Origin: Ypsolopha sequella
Lineage: Eukaryota > Arthropoda > Insecta > Lepidoptera > Ypsolophidae
Direction: 5' to 3'
Assembly: GCA_934047225.1 (NCBI GenBank)
Contig: OW204004.1
Location: 10,358,401 to 10,422,400, forward strand
Length of the DNA stretch: 64,000 nt
The notes below the pieces were generated by a model. The model was not told the DNA's origin, did no database searches, and saw only the letters and a program-made list of their open reading frames with translations. A program made the position numbers and the translations under genes. Positions 11,535 to 22,469 of the stretch are shown here, in pieces. How positions within the stretch are numbered: the stretch's first letter is position 1; each line of letters begins with the position of its first letter.

Positions 11535-11614
11535 ATGGTGTATTGCAGCGTGGAAAATTGTCCTAATTCTTCGAATAACGCAAATAAGACATCCAAATGA
11601 ATTTCATTTCACTC
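11535..11614 (+). pseudogene. THAP-domain first-exon relic
   Basis: ATG opens MVYCSVENCPNSSNNANKTS, which fits the start of a THAP zinc finger (M-x-x-C-S-V-x-x-C). A TGA at 11598-11600 breaks the frame. Reading past it gives ISFHS, the place of the conserved SFH of THAP domains, directly followed by a GTAAGT donor at 11615. THAP domains are DNA-binding heads of P-element-type transposases and of host regulators. The setting, among inverted-repeat elements, favours a degraded transposon gene. The downstream exons were not found. The family call is from motif memory only. Confidence 0.45.
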
Positions 11615-12075
11615 GTAAGTAATTTAAACATGTATTTACTGTGATATTCACAGAATAAACCTTGCGGTAAATAAAAGTTCAACCTTACCATGAAATATTT
11701 ATGGTTGTAGCGAGTAGCGTTGACAATATTTTGTCCATTACAGGTTATAAAGAGTGTCACACATTGAGTTAAAATATTAACGCCGCAATGTATATTTTTC
11801 AAACATTATCAACATGGACCTAACTGTGTCATAGTACGGCCGCTGGTCATGGCTTTTTACACATATATGTATAATAGCTTGGCACAGTGCCATGACGCGT
11901 TTGGTATTTTACATCTAAGCTTCATGTAAATACGGTGTTATTTTGGCTGTATGAAGACGGGTGAATCTATGAGTGCGCCGCGTATGTTTGCTAACTAATA
12001 CTACTAACGATATTCCAAAAAGTGGCGACACCGGTGCTCGTATAAAATTTGTGTCACGCCATCCCCGTAGTCGGT
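11615..12075. other. No feature recognised; possible inner part of a decayed transposon
   Basis: This lies between the THAP relic and the inverted-repeat element. TCCGTCGATGTTCTTACCGA at 11297 resembles the outer edge of the 12076-13390 element (TCCGTCGATATTCATACAGA near 13330), so related ends lie on both sides of the THAP relic. The 79-codon reverse frame at 11563 is not convincing. Confidence 0.35.
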
Positions 12076-13390
12076 ACCAATATCGATGAAAAGGATATTG
12101 AAATAACGTTAAATATCAGCGCGCATTGTAAAGTGGCTAATTCCACAATCGCTGCGTCTCCGATAGCGCAAAATAGGAGAAAATAAAACATTTCACATGG
12201 ATGACATTGTTCGATTGAAAAATTCCATATACAGTCTATTTTAAAACCTATTAATCAAAGTATAATTGAATTAAATCAACCAAGCCACTTAGGAGCTGCA
12301 GGAAATTCAAAACAATAAAAAACACCATCCGGCTGAAAAAAATTGCAAAAATTACTTGGTGATACAAAAAAAAAATACACCAAATGTTGTCTTAGAGTTG
12401 ATAAGTAATTCATGTTAATTTTTTTTTCAAGCTTTTAGTACAGCTATGAACGAAAAGTAGGCTTTAGAATGTACCCATTTGAAGGTACTAAGCGCCTAAG
12501 GCGATATGCGAAGAAAATACGGGTGTTTCATTTCTGTGTATTTCATGAAATACACGGAAAATTATAATCAGTTTCTGGTAAATGCATTTTGACTATATAA
12601 TCTAGGGTTTTGAAATTGGAAAACATGTTAAGATAAATTTTCCTCGATAGAAATAATTGTTGAAATGAGGTCTTCAAACACACTTTTTCTCCTCGTTTGA
12701 CGAATAGGAACTATATACAGAACTCAAACATATTTTATTAGGTGTGTTTCAACAATATCTAGAGATTTGATATTTGAAATTTTGCTAGCTATTTTAGTAT
12801 TTTTATAACAAATTATAAAACTAACATTCTTCGCTTTCGCCCTGAATCCGCCCCTCTCGCACTGAGCGTGTTTTCGCTTGGAGTGACAGTGACAAACATA
12901 AAATTCGCATAGCCTCTTAAGGCCCTTAATACCGCCAAATGGGTACTTTCTAAAGCCTACTCCTCTTTTATGGCCAAACCAAAAATATTGAAAAAATTTA
13001 TTATGGATTATCAACTCTAGGACAACATCTGCAACATTTTTCTTTTTCGTACCACCAAAACTTCTATATGAAAAATTGTTTCAACTGAATGGTGTTTTTG
13101 GCTTGAATTTCTTACTGCTCCTAAGCGGCTTAGGTGATTTAATTCATTTATGCTTTGATAAATAGATAAACTTGATAGCTATAAATATTACATAGAATTA
13201 TTCAATCGAACAATGACGCCCATGTGAAAAGTATTATTTTCTCCTATTTTGCCCTATCAAGGACGCAGCGAGCGTCGTAACAGCCACCACGCATTGTGCA
13301 CTGATTTGAACGTTATTTCAATGTCGTTTCCGTCGATATTCATACAGACAAACATCGAGCTGCTAATTTGGCGACGGTAATCGCCTTAAC
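12076..13390. mobile_element. Inverted-repeat DNA element, about 1.3 kb, non-autonomous
   Basis: The left arm (about 12080-12340) and right arm (about 13070-13355) are reverse complements with mismatches. They share GATATTGAAATAACGTT-like, CAAAATAGGAGAAAATAA and CATTGTTCGATTGAA blocks. A second inner pair (GTAGGCTTTAGAATGTACCC near 12457 and GGGTACTTTCTAAAGCCTAC near 12941) extends the palindrome inward. The centre, about 12535-12925, has an inverted relative at 14640-15050. No transposase is encoded. Confidence 0.6.
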
Positions 13391-13885
13391 TGCTTTTTCT
13401 GAAAAAAAAAAAGCATTTTAATATTCTTGAATAGAGGGGCAGATATCAAAATTGGACTCGTAGGATAAAACTTCAGAGAAACAAAGAGCTTTTCTTGTAG
13501 AGAAGCCTGTAACAAAGTGGTCGCTACTTATTGTTTTAAATTGAGCTATTAATTATTAATTTAAAAGGGCTTCAGCTTGATGAAAGGAAAAACAAGTAAT
13601 TTTCTTCATGGCCCATCGGATCGTTTAATTAAGACCCTTTTTGACCTTTTAAGGGTTCCGTCAATAATTTGCTCTATTTGTTATATATATAGATGTCAAA
13701 TAATAATGATGAATAATGAAATTTCCAGAAGAAAGAAGTGTGTTCCAGTGTGTATACTGTAACTTTAAACAGCTTATTAAATTTTAAATATTTTGAAATT
13801 CTATTTTACAGAAACCAATGGAAACTTTGCGATGTCATCAGACACAATAGAATAGAATATGATTTAGAAGAGAAAATAAAGAGAA
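13391..13885. other. No supported gene
   Basis: AT-rich. A short block at 13795-13835 (ACCAATGGAAACTTTGCGAT) recurs in the palindrome at 32147-32606. The 61-codon frame at 13577 looks like repeat-derived sequence. Confidence 0.35.
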
Positions 13886-14110
13886 TAGAAGAGAAAATGA
13901 TTTTATTTATCTAAAAATTACACAATAACACAATAGGATTACCTTGACGCCTACAAGGGTTTATGTACCGGTGCTATAGGCGCCAAACTCTTCCCTTACA
14001 GAGTTTTATAAAAAAAAATAAAAAATAAAAGAGAATATAAAAATAAACAAAAGAGCATGCAGCTTAACTTATAATAAATACATAAATCAAGGGCATGTGA
14101 GAGGGTGGGT
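13886..14110 (-). mobile_element. Possible minus-strand LINE 3' end
   Basis: GATTTTATTTATC followed by an AT-rich stretch with a short GC-richer segment (GTACCGGTGCTATAGGCGCC) resembles the reverse complement of LINE 3' UTRs elsewhere in the window. No RT sequence or target duplication was identified. Confidence 0.25.
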
Positions 14111-14144
14111 CTCATATAATATACATAGGTTAATAATGTTTTGT

Positions 14145-14242
14145 TGAATAACTATTGAGTGAATTTTGAATTCAAGTGTTCTATTTCGATTAATTAGAAA
14201 AAGGCGGGTTTTTTACAATCCGGCTGCGAAACCGCTCCGATG
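14145..14242 (+). repeat. Fragment shared with the palindrome at 32147-32606
   Basis: AATAACTATTGAGTGAATTT, AAAAAGGCGGGTTTTT and ACAATCCGGCTGCGAAACCG are nearly identical to 32515-32606. Only one arm is present here. Confidence 0.6.
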
Positions 14243-14639
14243 GGGGATGCCATGAAAATTGGTCGACCACCAACAACACGCAAAATTGGTCGACCCACGC
14301 GCCGCCCGGCCACCCCCTCACCACCCTCCCCATCACCCGCCACCGCGTTGAGCGCAAGGGTGACCGAACGCACCTAGAAATTTAGCCTAAAAACATATAT
14401 AATTTACTAAACTAGAAGGAACAAAGAAACTGTTTTTCAATCATATTTTGTAAACTATTATTAAAAAAAAAAATTGCAATCAGCGAATATTATCTCGGGA
14501 TTTATCTCGGAACAATTAACTACTTGTGTGTCGATGCCCGCCGTCCTCTACCTACCTCTTACCGCGCGGGCGATCCTTCAGTTGTGTGGTACTACTATAG
14601 AAAAAAACATTTTTATAACATAAAGAAATTATAGTTAAA
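14243..14639. other. GC-rich patch then AT-rich sequence, no gene recognised
   Basis: About 14265-14370 is unusually GC-rich for the window, with two AATTGGTCGACC direct repeats and a C-rich run near 14305-14340. No open frame with a recognisable product was found. Confidence 0.35.
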
Positions 14640-15050
14640 AGGCTATGCGAATTTTATTTTTGTCAATGTCACTCCAAGCGAAAAATCGCGCAGTGCGAGA
14701 GGGGCGGATTCAGTGCAAAAGGGAAAAAAGTTGGTTTTATATTTTTATCAAAAAAACTAAAATAGCTAGCCAAATTTCAAATGTCAAATCTCTAGATATT
14801 GCTGAAACACACCTAATAAAATATGTTTGAGTTCTGTATATGGTTCAGATTCGTCAAACGAGGAGAAAAAATGTGTTTGAAGACCTCATTTCAACAATTA
14901 TTTCTATCGAGGAAAATTTATCCAAACATGTTTTCCAATTTCAAAACCCTAGATCATTTAGTCAAAATGCATATACCAGGAATTTATTTAAATTTTCCGT
15001 GTATTTCGTGAAATACACAGAAAAGAAACACCCGTATTTTTTTTTGTATC
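14640..15050 (-). repeat. Inverted relative of the 12535-12925 repeat
   Basis: TTTGTCAATGTCACTCCAAG, GAGAGGGGCGGATTCAG, ATCTCTAGATATTGCTGAAA and CGAGGAGAAAAAATGTGTTT are reverse-complement matches to the core of the 12076-13390 element. The three overlapping frames of 61-81 codons here are by-products of this repeat. Confidence 0.65.
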
Positions 15051-15299
15051 CTAATGTAGCCGCGATCCTGATGAGAGCAGGATAGATAGGTAAAATGCAA
15101 AAGCAGGACTGAAGCATAGCATTGTGCAGCCTCTTAAAATATGACCACAACTTTCTGTTACACATTGTATATTCAGCTTATAACTTCAGCTGAAAATAGA
15201 GAAGCTTTTAACCCAACGATGCTTTTAACATAATCGCTCTTAATCCCAACTATGCGAGAAGTTTTTGGAAAGAGGTTCCATATCGCACATAACACACCA

Positions 15300-15485
15300 G
15301 AAGCTTGGCGAATGAGAGCTAAGCCGAAAAAAGTGTAAGACTTCGACCGTCACGACACTTTTGTGTTTGTGGATTTACAAGCGTATGTTTGTGTCTAGAT
15401 ATTTGACTGCAGTATAGACGTGCGGCGTGCGTGACAGTAGCAAAAGGAACTTCCCACGACACCTCTCGTATTTTTACACATGTAA
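15300..15485 (+). repeat. Uninterrupted copy of the 612-1500 repeat
   Basis: GCGAATGAGAGCTAAGCCGA, GACTTCGACCGTCACGAC and CACGACACCTCTCGT appear in the same order as at 612-1500, without the LINE and SINE insertions. It therefore serves as the empty-site reference. Confidence 0.6.
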
Positions 15486-15699
15486 GTACGTATCGGGTAA
15501 AAATTTCATTTTGCGGCAAATTTTTTGAATATTTTAATTTTCGTCAGAACAGATAGTCGTTCATAAACTCACACCGAGTAGGGTTTCCTACTCGGGTCGC
15601 AACACTAACCCGTTAAAAAATCAACTCGCGTCTCAACACTGACCGTTCAAAAATGACTGTGTGGTGCCGACTTTTTCAACATCAACTCTGAGCAGGGGC

Positions 15700-15853
15700 T
15701 CTACCGCGTAATTCTCATTTGTATCAACTTCAAGCAAATGCATGCGAAATTCAACGCGTGCAAAAGAGATGGCATGTTAGGCGGGCGTCGTCGCACGCAC
15801 GTCAAATTTCAATCTCAAGTTGATGTTGATGAAAATGAGAATTACGCGGTAGA
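15700..15853. mobile_element. Palindromic MITE, 154 bp
   Basis: TCTACCGCGTAATTCTCATT and its reverse complement AATGAGAATTACGCGGTAGA form perfect ends, and the arms continue with a GTATCAACTTCAAG / TCAAGTTGATGTT pairing. No target duplication was established. It is non-coding. Confidence 0.65.
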
Positions 15854-15944
15854 CCCACTGAATTCACATAGGCTCCTACGTCAACGTCACTTGACAATTT
15901 TGCGTTAAACCTCTGAACGATATATTTATCCCATCCCACTAATT

Positions 15945-16525
15945 TTATAAATGCGAAAGTTTGTGTATGTGTGTATGTGAGTTAGTATGTTTGTTACTTC
16001 TTCACGCTTAAACTGGTTGACGGATTTAAGTGAAATTTGGAGTGGAGACAGCTTGTACTCTAAATTAAAACATCATTCATCCATCAGCCTAGTTCGTCCA
16101 CTGCTGGACATAAGCCTTTCCAGGACTTTGCCACTCCCGGCGGTCATCCTGGAAGAATTGCCCATACTCACACACGCTGGGAAGGCGGATTGGTGAGTGC
16201 GGTGCCGGAACCCTCGCACCAGTGACGCCGCTACCCATCACCAGTCTCTTCCATATAAGGCCCGGCTATTAGGGATAGATATACCACCATCCATCGGTCC
16301 CAGGCAGGGTGGGCCTCCTGGTTTTTTGCCTGTGAGCTGAATTACTTCGAGGGGGTTTCCAAATAAGATGGTGGTACCTCCACAGTCGAGCCCGGCATCA
16401 GCTCTACCACCTGTAAAAAAACATAAGATTACATTTTATCCCGAAAAAAAACAAGCACTGTTCCCCTAGGAAAAAGGATGATGTTAAACCAAACACCACG
16501 CGCGTGGAGTCGCGGACAAAAGCTA
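15945..16525 (+). repeat. Lepidopteran interspersed repeat interrupted by a SINE
   Basis: ATAAATGCGAAAGTTTGTGT and the following TTGTTACTTCTTCACGC opening, with the closing GGAGTCGCGGACAAAAGCTA, resemble a very common lepidopteran repeat (recalled, not searched). Positions 16074-16417 are a later SINE insertion. Confidence 0.5.
16074..16417 (-). mobile_element. SINE-like element, family E copy 2
   Basis: Reverse-strand copy of the element at 1076-1446, with the GGATGG-type tail at 16074 and the TTTACAGGTGGTAGAGC head at 16417. AAAACAT occurs at both edges (16067-16073 and 16418-16424) and is a plausible target duplication. It lies inside the older repeat 15945-16525. The 69-codon frame is not a gene. 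Confidence 0.7.
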
Positions 16526-16704
16526 GTACTAAATATAATGCTAAAATGACAACTGACGTTTGGAGTGACACTTCACGACGAAGCCCGTTCAAAATCTCAG
16601 CGTTACAATCCGAGTGTTCCTACCCAGCTTAGGGTTCTTTAATGAACGCACCTCAGAGCATTCTCGCGCAAAACGTAAAATCGTTTTTTTTTTGTTTGCA
16701 TAAA

Positions 16705-16930
16705 AATCAACGGTAGTTCAATCGGTAGGTTGCCGGACTCTCAATCTTGAAAATCACGTTCGAATCCTGCCTACATTCGAATTTTTCGGAATTTTTGTGT
16801 TTAGTATTTGAATACTGACTTTGCTGACGGTGAATAAAAAGCGTGTATTTGTGCCCAAAATGAGGCGACAAGGATCAACCCTATCCCGTGTGAACGTAAA
16901 AATCGTCGTTGAAAAGAGGGTGTACGAGTT
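16705..16930 (+). mobile_element. tRNA-Lys-derived SINE
   Basis: The head (GGTAGTTCAATCGGTAGG, then GACTCTCAATCTTGA and GTTCGAATCCTGCC) looks like tRNA A and B boxes with a decayed Lys-type anticodon arm. The body contains GACGGTGAATAAAAAGCGTG and AAAATCGTCGTTGAAAAGAG, as in the copies at 10318 and 19942. The stems do not pair well enough for a functional tRNA. Confidence 0.65.
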
Positions 16931-17211
16931 TTGAGCCATTAATCGCAGGTAAACATGTAATTCAACATCCAACAACTTAACCAACTACCCCCGAAACAAA
17001 ACTGCTACACTTCTCCGCGGCCATTCTCAAGAACACATTTCTTTAGCCACCTTAACACTTTTCGGGCTAGATCTAGCCCTTTTTACGATTGAATTTCTCC
17101 AGATTTCACTATTTAGCACCTAAAAGGGCGATCTAGCCTTTTTCACAAAAACCTCTCTTACCATGCTTGTTGAGTTGATTAAAAGATATTGCGTGCCTTG
17201 TGGTGTTAAGA

Positions 17212-17700
17212 GGATGGCATACCCTAGCAATTTTTTTTATTAACCGTCCAGCACAATAAGTGTAATAGCAAAGACTTTTTTTGCTTTTCATAGAGGCGAT
17301 TATATGTTGGCTCTTTGGCCTCTTTTTCTTGAACGCGTATTACTAGTGATCACGCAGCGAAACAACAAATTGGTGTGTTTTTAGCTTATACTGAAATATT
17401 TTGTAGGGAAAAAATATTGAATTTAAGTGATATACCTTCATATTTCTATAACCTATTTTATGAAAGAAAAATCAAGTTGATCTCTTAACCGCGTTCTTAA
17501 AGCAAACTTTTGAAAACCAAAAAAAAAAGAGGGTGAAAAAAACTTTTTTTTGACAAAAGTGTACATTTTAGTAGGTACATTGTTTATACGTAAGATCCCT
17601 AGAGAAAAGATTGATTAACCAAATATATTTTTTTCAATACAAGGAGAGTCCGAATTTCTTCAAACGAATCCTAGATAGCCTGGAGTTGGTCATGCTCAGG
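17212..17700 (+). repeat. Repeat family C, copy 1
   Basis: It opens with TAAGAGGATGGCATACCCTA and TTATTAACCGTCCAGCACAA, then AAACACACCAATTTG-like and AAATATTTTGTAGGGAAAAA blocks. Reverse-oriented copies are at 28690-29156 and 35800-36263. The flanking 17040-17150 and 17935-18010 carry repeated CTAGCCC motifs. It is non-coding and its class is unknown. Confidence 0.6.
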
Positions 17701-18984
17701 TACAGTCTTAAATTTGCCAATGACCCTAATTCAGTAAGTATTTTTTAATTTTCACTGTGGTAAGCCTACTGCTACTTTAGCGGGGAATACCACAAATTGC
17801 ATGATTTTTTCACAGTACCTATTATAATGCGGTCTGTACGAGTGCTTTTAGTTTTGTTTGTCTTATTACTTCAGTTGCCGAAATCGTTGTTTTAGCGTAT
17901 GTGTGCACATATGCGAAGTGAATTTTTTTTGCACTTTCTAGCCCCACTTTTCAAGAATGAATTTGTAAAATCTAGCCCTTTTTTGGGTGTCCGCTAGCCC
18001 CTTTTCAAAAATCAAGTTGGTAAACTCTTTAACACTAATTAAAAATCCTAAGGACTAAAAACAGTGAAAACAAGGGTAAAACACAACAGCGAGGTGTCAA
18101 TTAGTCTCAATTAGACCGACACACGACACTCTTTGGTCGGCGTCATTACCAACGCCTGTTGATTTCAGTGACCCTCTGGCCTGAACCGCAGTGGCTTTTG
18201 TACTGTACTGCGCTTTGATCAATTACGGACTCTTGGCGTACAGCCAGATACGAAGTTGCTCAACACGTTTGGGCACTAAAAATGAAAGTAAGAAATTCAT
18301 CAACTTTGTGACTGGCTGAAAATAAAACTTACAGCTGAATGCGGTTTAAACTTCTGTTTGGTTTCGTAAACAAACGAAAACTTTTAATGCTGTTGCGAGG
18401 CTGGTGTTTTTGTTTGTATACCTACATCCGCTTATCTGTATATCTCTCTGCAATACGTCAAAGGCAGCAGACGGGTATTGTCGACGTAAAAAAAAATATT
18501 TTTTTTTTCCATTTTGTTTCAGACAGTTCATTTATAAATTATTTTCTGAAAATTTCTAGGGTCCTGATGGAATTCTGTACCTATAAGCTAAATTTGAAGG
18601 CAATCGGAGAAAACTTTATTCATTTATTCGAATATACGAGTATTCGACGGAACCCTAAAAGCAGCTAAGTTGATTATAAAACGAGATTTCCTACCTATAC
18701 GCGGTCGTATTTTCTTGCAAAAATTTCAAAGCCATATCAATTTTTCGAAACACGCTTCTCACCGTCGTCGTTTGTAGTGAGCAGGTATTTTTGCTCTTTG
18801 TAATTATGGGTCAATTAGTTCACACAACGTTGTCCTTCCGGCCTTTAATAAGCTGTGCGTGGACGCCGGACAAGGGTTGGGAAAGTGGCTTCATTGTCAA
18901 AACACAAACACCTACTTTAACGGTAACAAAAAAAAGAACGAGTTATTCCCATAGCAAAATTTAAAAAAAAAAAATTTTTTTTTT
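17701..18984. other. No supported gene
   Basis: The 109-codon frame at 18339-18668 ends in CGACGGAACCCTAAAA, a motif common at ends of lepidopteran repeats, and shows no recognisable domain. The sequence 18110-18260 is GC-richer but has no supported ORF. A run of A then T near 18962-18986 marks the edge of the next repeat. Confidence 0.35.
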
Positions 18985-19425
18985 TTTCGGAGATTATACG
19001 CCATTTTAGGACATGGATTTCATCATTTTGGTATATAAATTAACCATTACTTTTTATGATTTTTATAGAATTGTCCGATGACCTTGTCCCTTGAGAATTT
19101 TAGACATTATACTGATTGTGATGTGTGATTGCTATAAAAAAGTGGTCTGTCTTTGTCTGTCTATTCATCTGTCATCTAGCTGTCTAATTAGTCTGAAGCA
19201 AATTATTATAAATTTATCTTGACACCAAAGGACACATTTCTAAACAGCCATTTCTCAAGTGACGTCACACGAGGGCAAATGGAAGTTGCAGCCTTTTCGT
19301 AAAAATATTCATCATCGTGAGGTTTTTTGGACCAAAACTTCGAAAATACGGCTTATTAAACCTAAATCTCGAAATGGTTTTCGAATTAACACACCTTAAC
19401 ATAATTGAATCTATGCCAATTACGT
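18985..19425 (+). repeat. Repeat family A, copy 2
   Basis: Starts near ATTATACGCCATTTTAGGAC and ends near CACCTTAACATAATTGAATC. The right TGACGTCA site (19259-19266) is intact, while the left is mutated to TGACCTTG. Confidence 0.7.
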
Positions 19426-19563
19426 TACATTATCATTGAACTACTTAAATGTATTCTATGTCTCTGTTTTGACTACGTAACCGATTTTGGTCGGTATGCG
19501 GTTGCCACAAGAAATGAAGCCTCAAAAATCTGGCGTTGTTTATAAATACTCTAGCCCTTAGAG

Positions 19564-19870
19564 CAGGAATGGCGAAACTACGGCCCGCGGGCGATCTCCG
19601 GCCCGTGACCATCAAACAAAAATCAAGTAAAGTTTTCGTATTGTTAGAAATTTCGCAGCTAACTTGAAAGTTAAATTTAACTGCAATTTGCAATTTATTC
19701 CTTGTTACAATGGTTATTTTATAATATTTCACAATAAATAAGTGTTTCAAAAAATACATATTATTATTTTTATTTCAGTAAATAATGTAGCCAAAAATGC
19801 AACAACTTGGCCCGCCATATATTTTGTTAGTAAATATTGGCACGCGAAGGAAAAAGTTTCCCCATCCCTG
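19564..19870. mobile_element. hAT MITE, 307 bp, perfect target duplication
   Basis: It starts CAGGAATGGCGAAACTACGG and ends AAGTTTCCCCATCCCTG. CCTTAGAG is duplicated exactly (19556-19563 and 19871-19878). GGCCCGCGGGC-type subterminal sequence and the CAGGNATGGNNAAAC end link it to the MITE at 52041-52441 and, more distantly, to the full hAT element at 57891. It is non-coding. Confidence 0.85.
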
Positions 19871-19941
19871 CCTTAGAGCCTTAAATGAGTGTTTTATGGG
19901 TATCCTGGAAGCAATGATATTACATTCTAAAGCTCGGAAAA

Positions 19942-20260
19942 AGCGGCGGTAGCTCAGGGGTAGAACGCTGGCCTCTTAATCTTGAGATCCACGTTCGATC
20001 CCCGGTCGGGCATGCACCAATAAGTCTTTCGCAATTGATGTGCATAGTATATTTTGTTCTTACTTACCACTTGCTGAACGGTGAAGGAAAACATCGTAAG
20101 GAAACCTGCATGCCCTAAAAAGCTTGTATTTGTGGCCGAAGTACGGCGAAAGGGTTCACCACCCATTACGCTAGGACGTAATAATCGTCAGTGAAACGCG
20201 GGTGTATCTGAGTGTGGAAGTGTAGAATGTGACTTGCATTTCACAGTTCACACTCGGAAC
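19942..20260 (+). mobile_element. tRNA-Lys-derived SINE, 5' part
   Basis: The head GGCGGTAGCTCAGGGGTAGA (A box) and GTTCGATCCCC (B box) flank a CTCTTAATCTTGAG arm like tRNA-Lys(CUU). The body runs to TTCACACTCGGAAC. It is split by an RTE insertion at 20261-20610 and resumes at 20620. The fragment at 49125-49180 shows the uninterrupted junction. Confidence 0.75.
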
Positions 20261-20610
20261 ATCAGAGATATCCATATGCTTGGGATATCTCTGATGGATA
20301 AAATCCGAAACGAAGATATCCGTCAGAGATCGAAGGTGACCGACACAGCCTGCCGAATCAGTAAGTTGAAGTGGCAGTGGACTGGCCATATTTGTCGCCG
20401 ACGTGATAACCGTTGGGGCCGTAAGGCATTGGAATGGAGACCACGTACAGCAAAGCGCAGCGTAGGCCACCCTCGTGCCCGCTGGACTGACGATCTGAAG
20501 GACGTTGCGGGTGGCGGCTGGATGAGGATGACTGAGGACCGCCAAGAGTGGCGTAATATGGGGGAGGCCTATGTCCAGCTGTGGACGAATACGGGCTGAT
20601 GGATGGATGG
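20261..20610 (+). mobile_element. 5'-truncated RTE-type LINE inserted in a SINE
   Basis: ACTCGGAAC is duplicated exactly on both sides (20252-20260 and 20611-20619). The single frame encodes the RTE reverse transcriptase C-terminus: LGISLMDKIRNEDIRQR, KLKWQWTGHICRR, RWGRKALEWRPRT and RARWTDDLKDVAG, ending at the TATGTCCAGCTGTGGACGAA / GGATGGATGG tail. The C-terminal frame has no stop before the tail, so the copy is fairly young. Its first 13 bases are an inverted copy of nearby element sequence (see findings). Confidence 0.85.
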
Positions 20611-20619
20611 ACTCGGAAC

Positions 20620-20660
20620 CCCTCTGATACCCCCTCGGGGATTTATGTCGTGACGATTAT
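20620..20660 (+). mobile_element. tRNA-Lys-derived SINE, 3' part
   Basis: CCCTCTGATACCCCCTCGGG and ATTTATGTCGTGACG continue the SINE begun at 19942, after the 350-bp RTE insertion. Confidence 0.7.
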
Positions 20661-21004
20661 ATATAGTTATATGGAACTGTTTCAAATATTTTACAAACAA
20701 TTTATAAGTGGGTAGATTCGTATTTTTTGTAAGACTTTTAGGTGTAAACATTATTTACATTTGCAATACTTTGCTCGTAATAAAAGAGCTGCTGAAATAT
20801 GGCTCATACAGCGTTACAATTCACACGCAGGGTGCTCAAAATCAAGCGACTTTATTATCACGCGGTTACGTGATGCAGAGATAATTTGTTTTGTTTTTTT
20901 TTTTTTCATTTTGCTCTTGTAGTACAATTTTGTATCATATAGGTGTACATAGAAAATTTTGGTAAATTTACTGTTACAACGTATATTTTGGTTACAATTC
21001 GATT

Positions 21005-21447
21005 ATACAATTGAAGACTGTTTTGGAAAAACATCCAATATCCAATTTTTTCGAATTTGTTTTTTTTTTGCTCTGTGGATTCTCAATTGTACATAAAATA
21101 ATCTGGTTATATTAGAATCAGCAAAAACAAACAAAGTACATTCAAAATGTAGCTACGAAAACAGAGTGTTTCCGGAAAAGCCACCAACGTCAGTAAAGTT
21201 TCTATGAAGAGTAGCCAATAATTTAACAAAATTTTGTTAAATTCTGATTTACAAAATTAAGTATTTTCATATATCCAAGTTTAATAAAAAAACATAAATA
21301 GGAACTTTTCCATGTAACTAATTTTATAAGGTTTTATTTGCCTATGCCCAACAGTGGGTAGCTGTGGACTGATTGGTGTTGATATTTACTTCCTGTAAAA
21401 TGACAGAAAAGTGACATTGGTGGTTTTTCCAAAACACTCTTCAATTG
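21005..21447. repeat. Inverted-repeat element
   Basis: CAATTGAAGACTGTTTTGGA near 21009 pairs with TCCAAAACACTCTTCAATTG near 21427, and inner blocks around CGTCAGTAAAGTTT and GACAGAAAAGTGACATTGG continue the pairing imperfectly. It is probably a MITE; no target duplication was fixed. Confidence 0.45.
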
Positions 21448-22460
21448 ACTTGCAAAAAAAAAATAACCGAGAAAAACACTTGCCTATTTAAAATCCTTGT
21501 TTACTAATTCATAAAAATAAAAAATAATTAGTGAAGTTTGGCTACCAATACAGCAAAGTTATTTAATAGGTTTATGTAATTTTTTTTTTAATGAAACGAT
21601 CCTTATTAAGAAGACTTCGTTTTTTTTTTAATGTAAATTGGCCAAAAATAGCACATGTTTTGGCGGAAAGAAATTATAATCATGAAAACCAAGCTGCCAT
21701 CAGCACATAATTTATGATAGACTTTGTTATGGCCTATTTTGTAAGACGAAAAAGCATATCCTTTATCGAAATCTCGAGTGGTGTTTACTTCGTTTTAGGA
21801 CGTGACTATATTGTTTTATTAGTGAAGATACTTCATCCCAGTTCGTAAAAGTTTTTATCGAAACGATAACATTCACAAAATGGCCGCTGCTTCAATTTTA
21901 TTTTTGAACGACAGAAAACAACTGAAAAATTCTTTTTTGGTATGATTTACCAATTTTATGGTCCTCTCTAGTAGTTTTGTATAACAAACATGGATTTTGC
22001 ATTGAGTAAGTGGGATGTAAAACTTTACATTGTAATTTCCTTTTACTCACGAACGCGTGATTTAATAAAATGGTGCGCGTTCTCTTTTGTGTAGACGTGA
22101 TATAGTTTCTGTGAAAAACAGTCTTGTTATAAATTGTAGTTTTTGTGAAAAAAACGTTTTTCATAACATCAAAGCTTGCAAATTTTTAATAGATAAGAGG
22201 TTTTTAGGTTTATGCTATAGGAAACCCTATAATAACTATAATTTCATCGTGACTGTGTGTCACAGTTTTAGATCCCAAATACCATATCTATTTATTTTTT
22301 GAGCAGTCTTTCTACAATTTGTAACTTAGTAGTTACAAATTGGCTAATGATCGAAGTTAAAAATTCTTTTTGTCTCATTTACTCGCCTACCAAATTTCAT
22401 GATCATGATTTCATTATCAACGATACACGAGTTATACCTGGGCGACAGATAGTACAATAA
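21448..22460. other. No supported gene
   Basis: AT-rich. Two overlapping opposite-strand frames (21898-22164 and 22087-22302) lack recognisable domains. A block at 22370-22440 (CTCGCCTACCAAATTTCATG) recurs in inverted form near 36325-36345 and is repeat-derived. Confidence 0.35.
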
Positions 22461-22469
22461 ATCGTCTAA

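Noticed and set aside
19944..20018. Functional tRNA gene at 19944 (and heads at 16705, 27665)
   Set aside because: A and B boxes are present, but acceptor and T stems do not pair fully and SINE bodies follow directly; these are SINE heads.
20171..20545. 124-codon antisense frame (MAVLSHPHPAATRNVLQI...), also at 35180 and 47033
   Set aside because: It is the antisense shadow of the RTE reverse transcriptase and recurs in each RTE copy.
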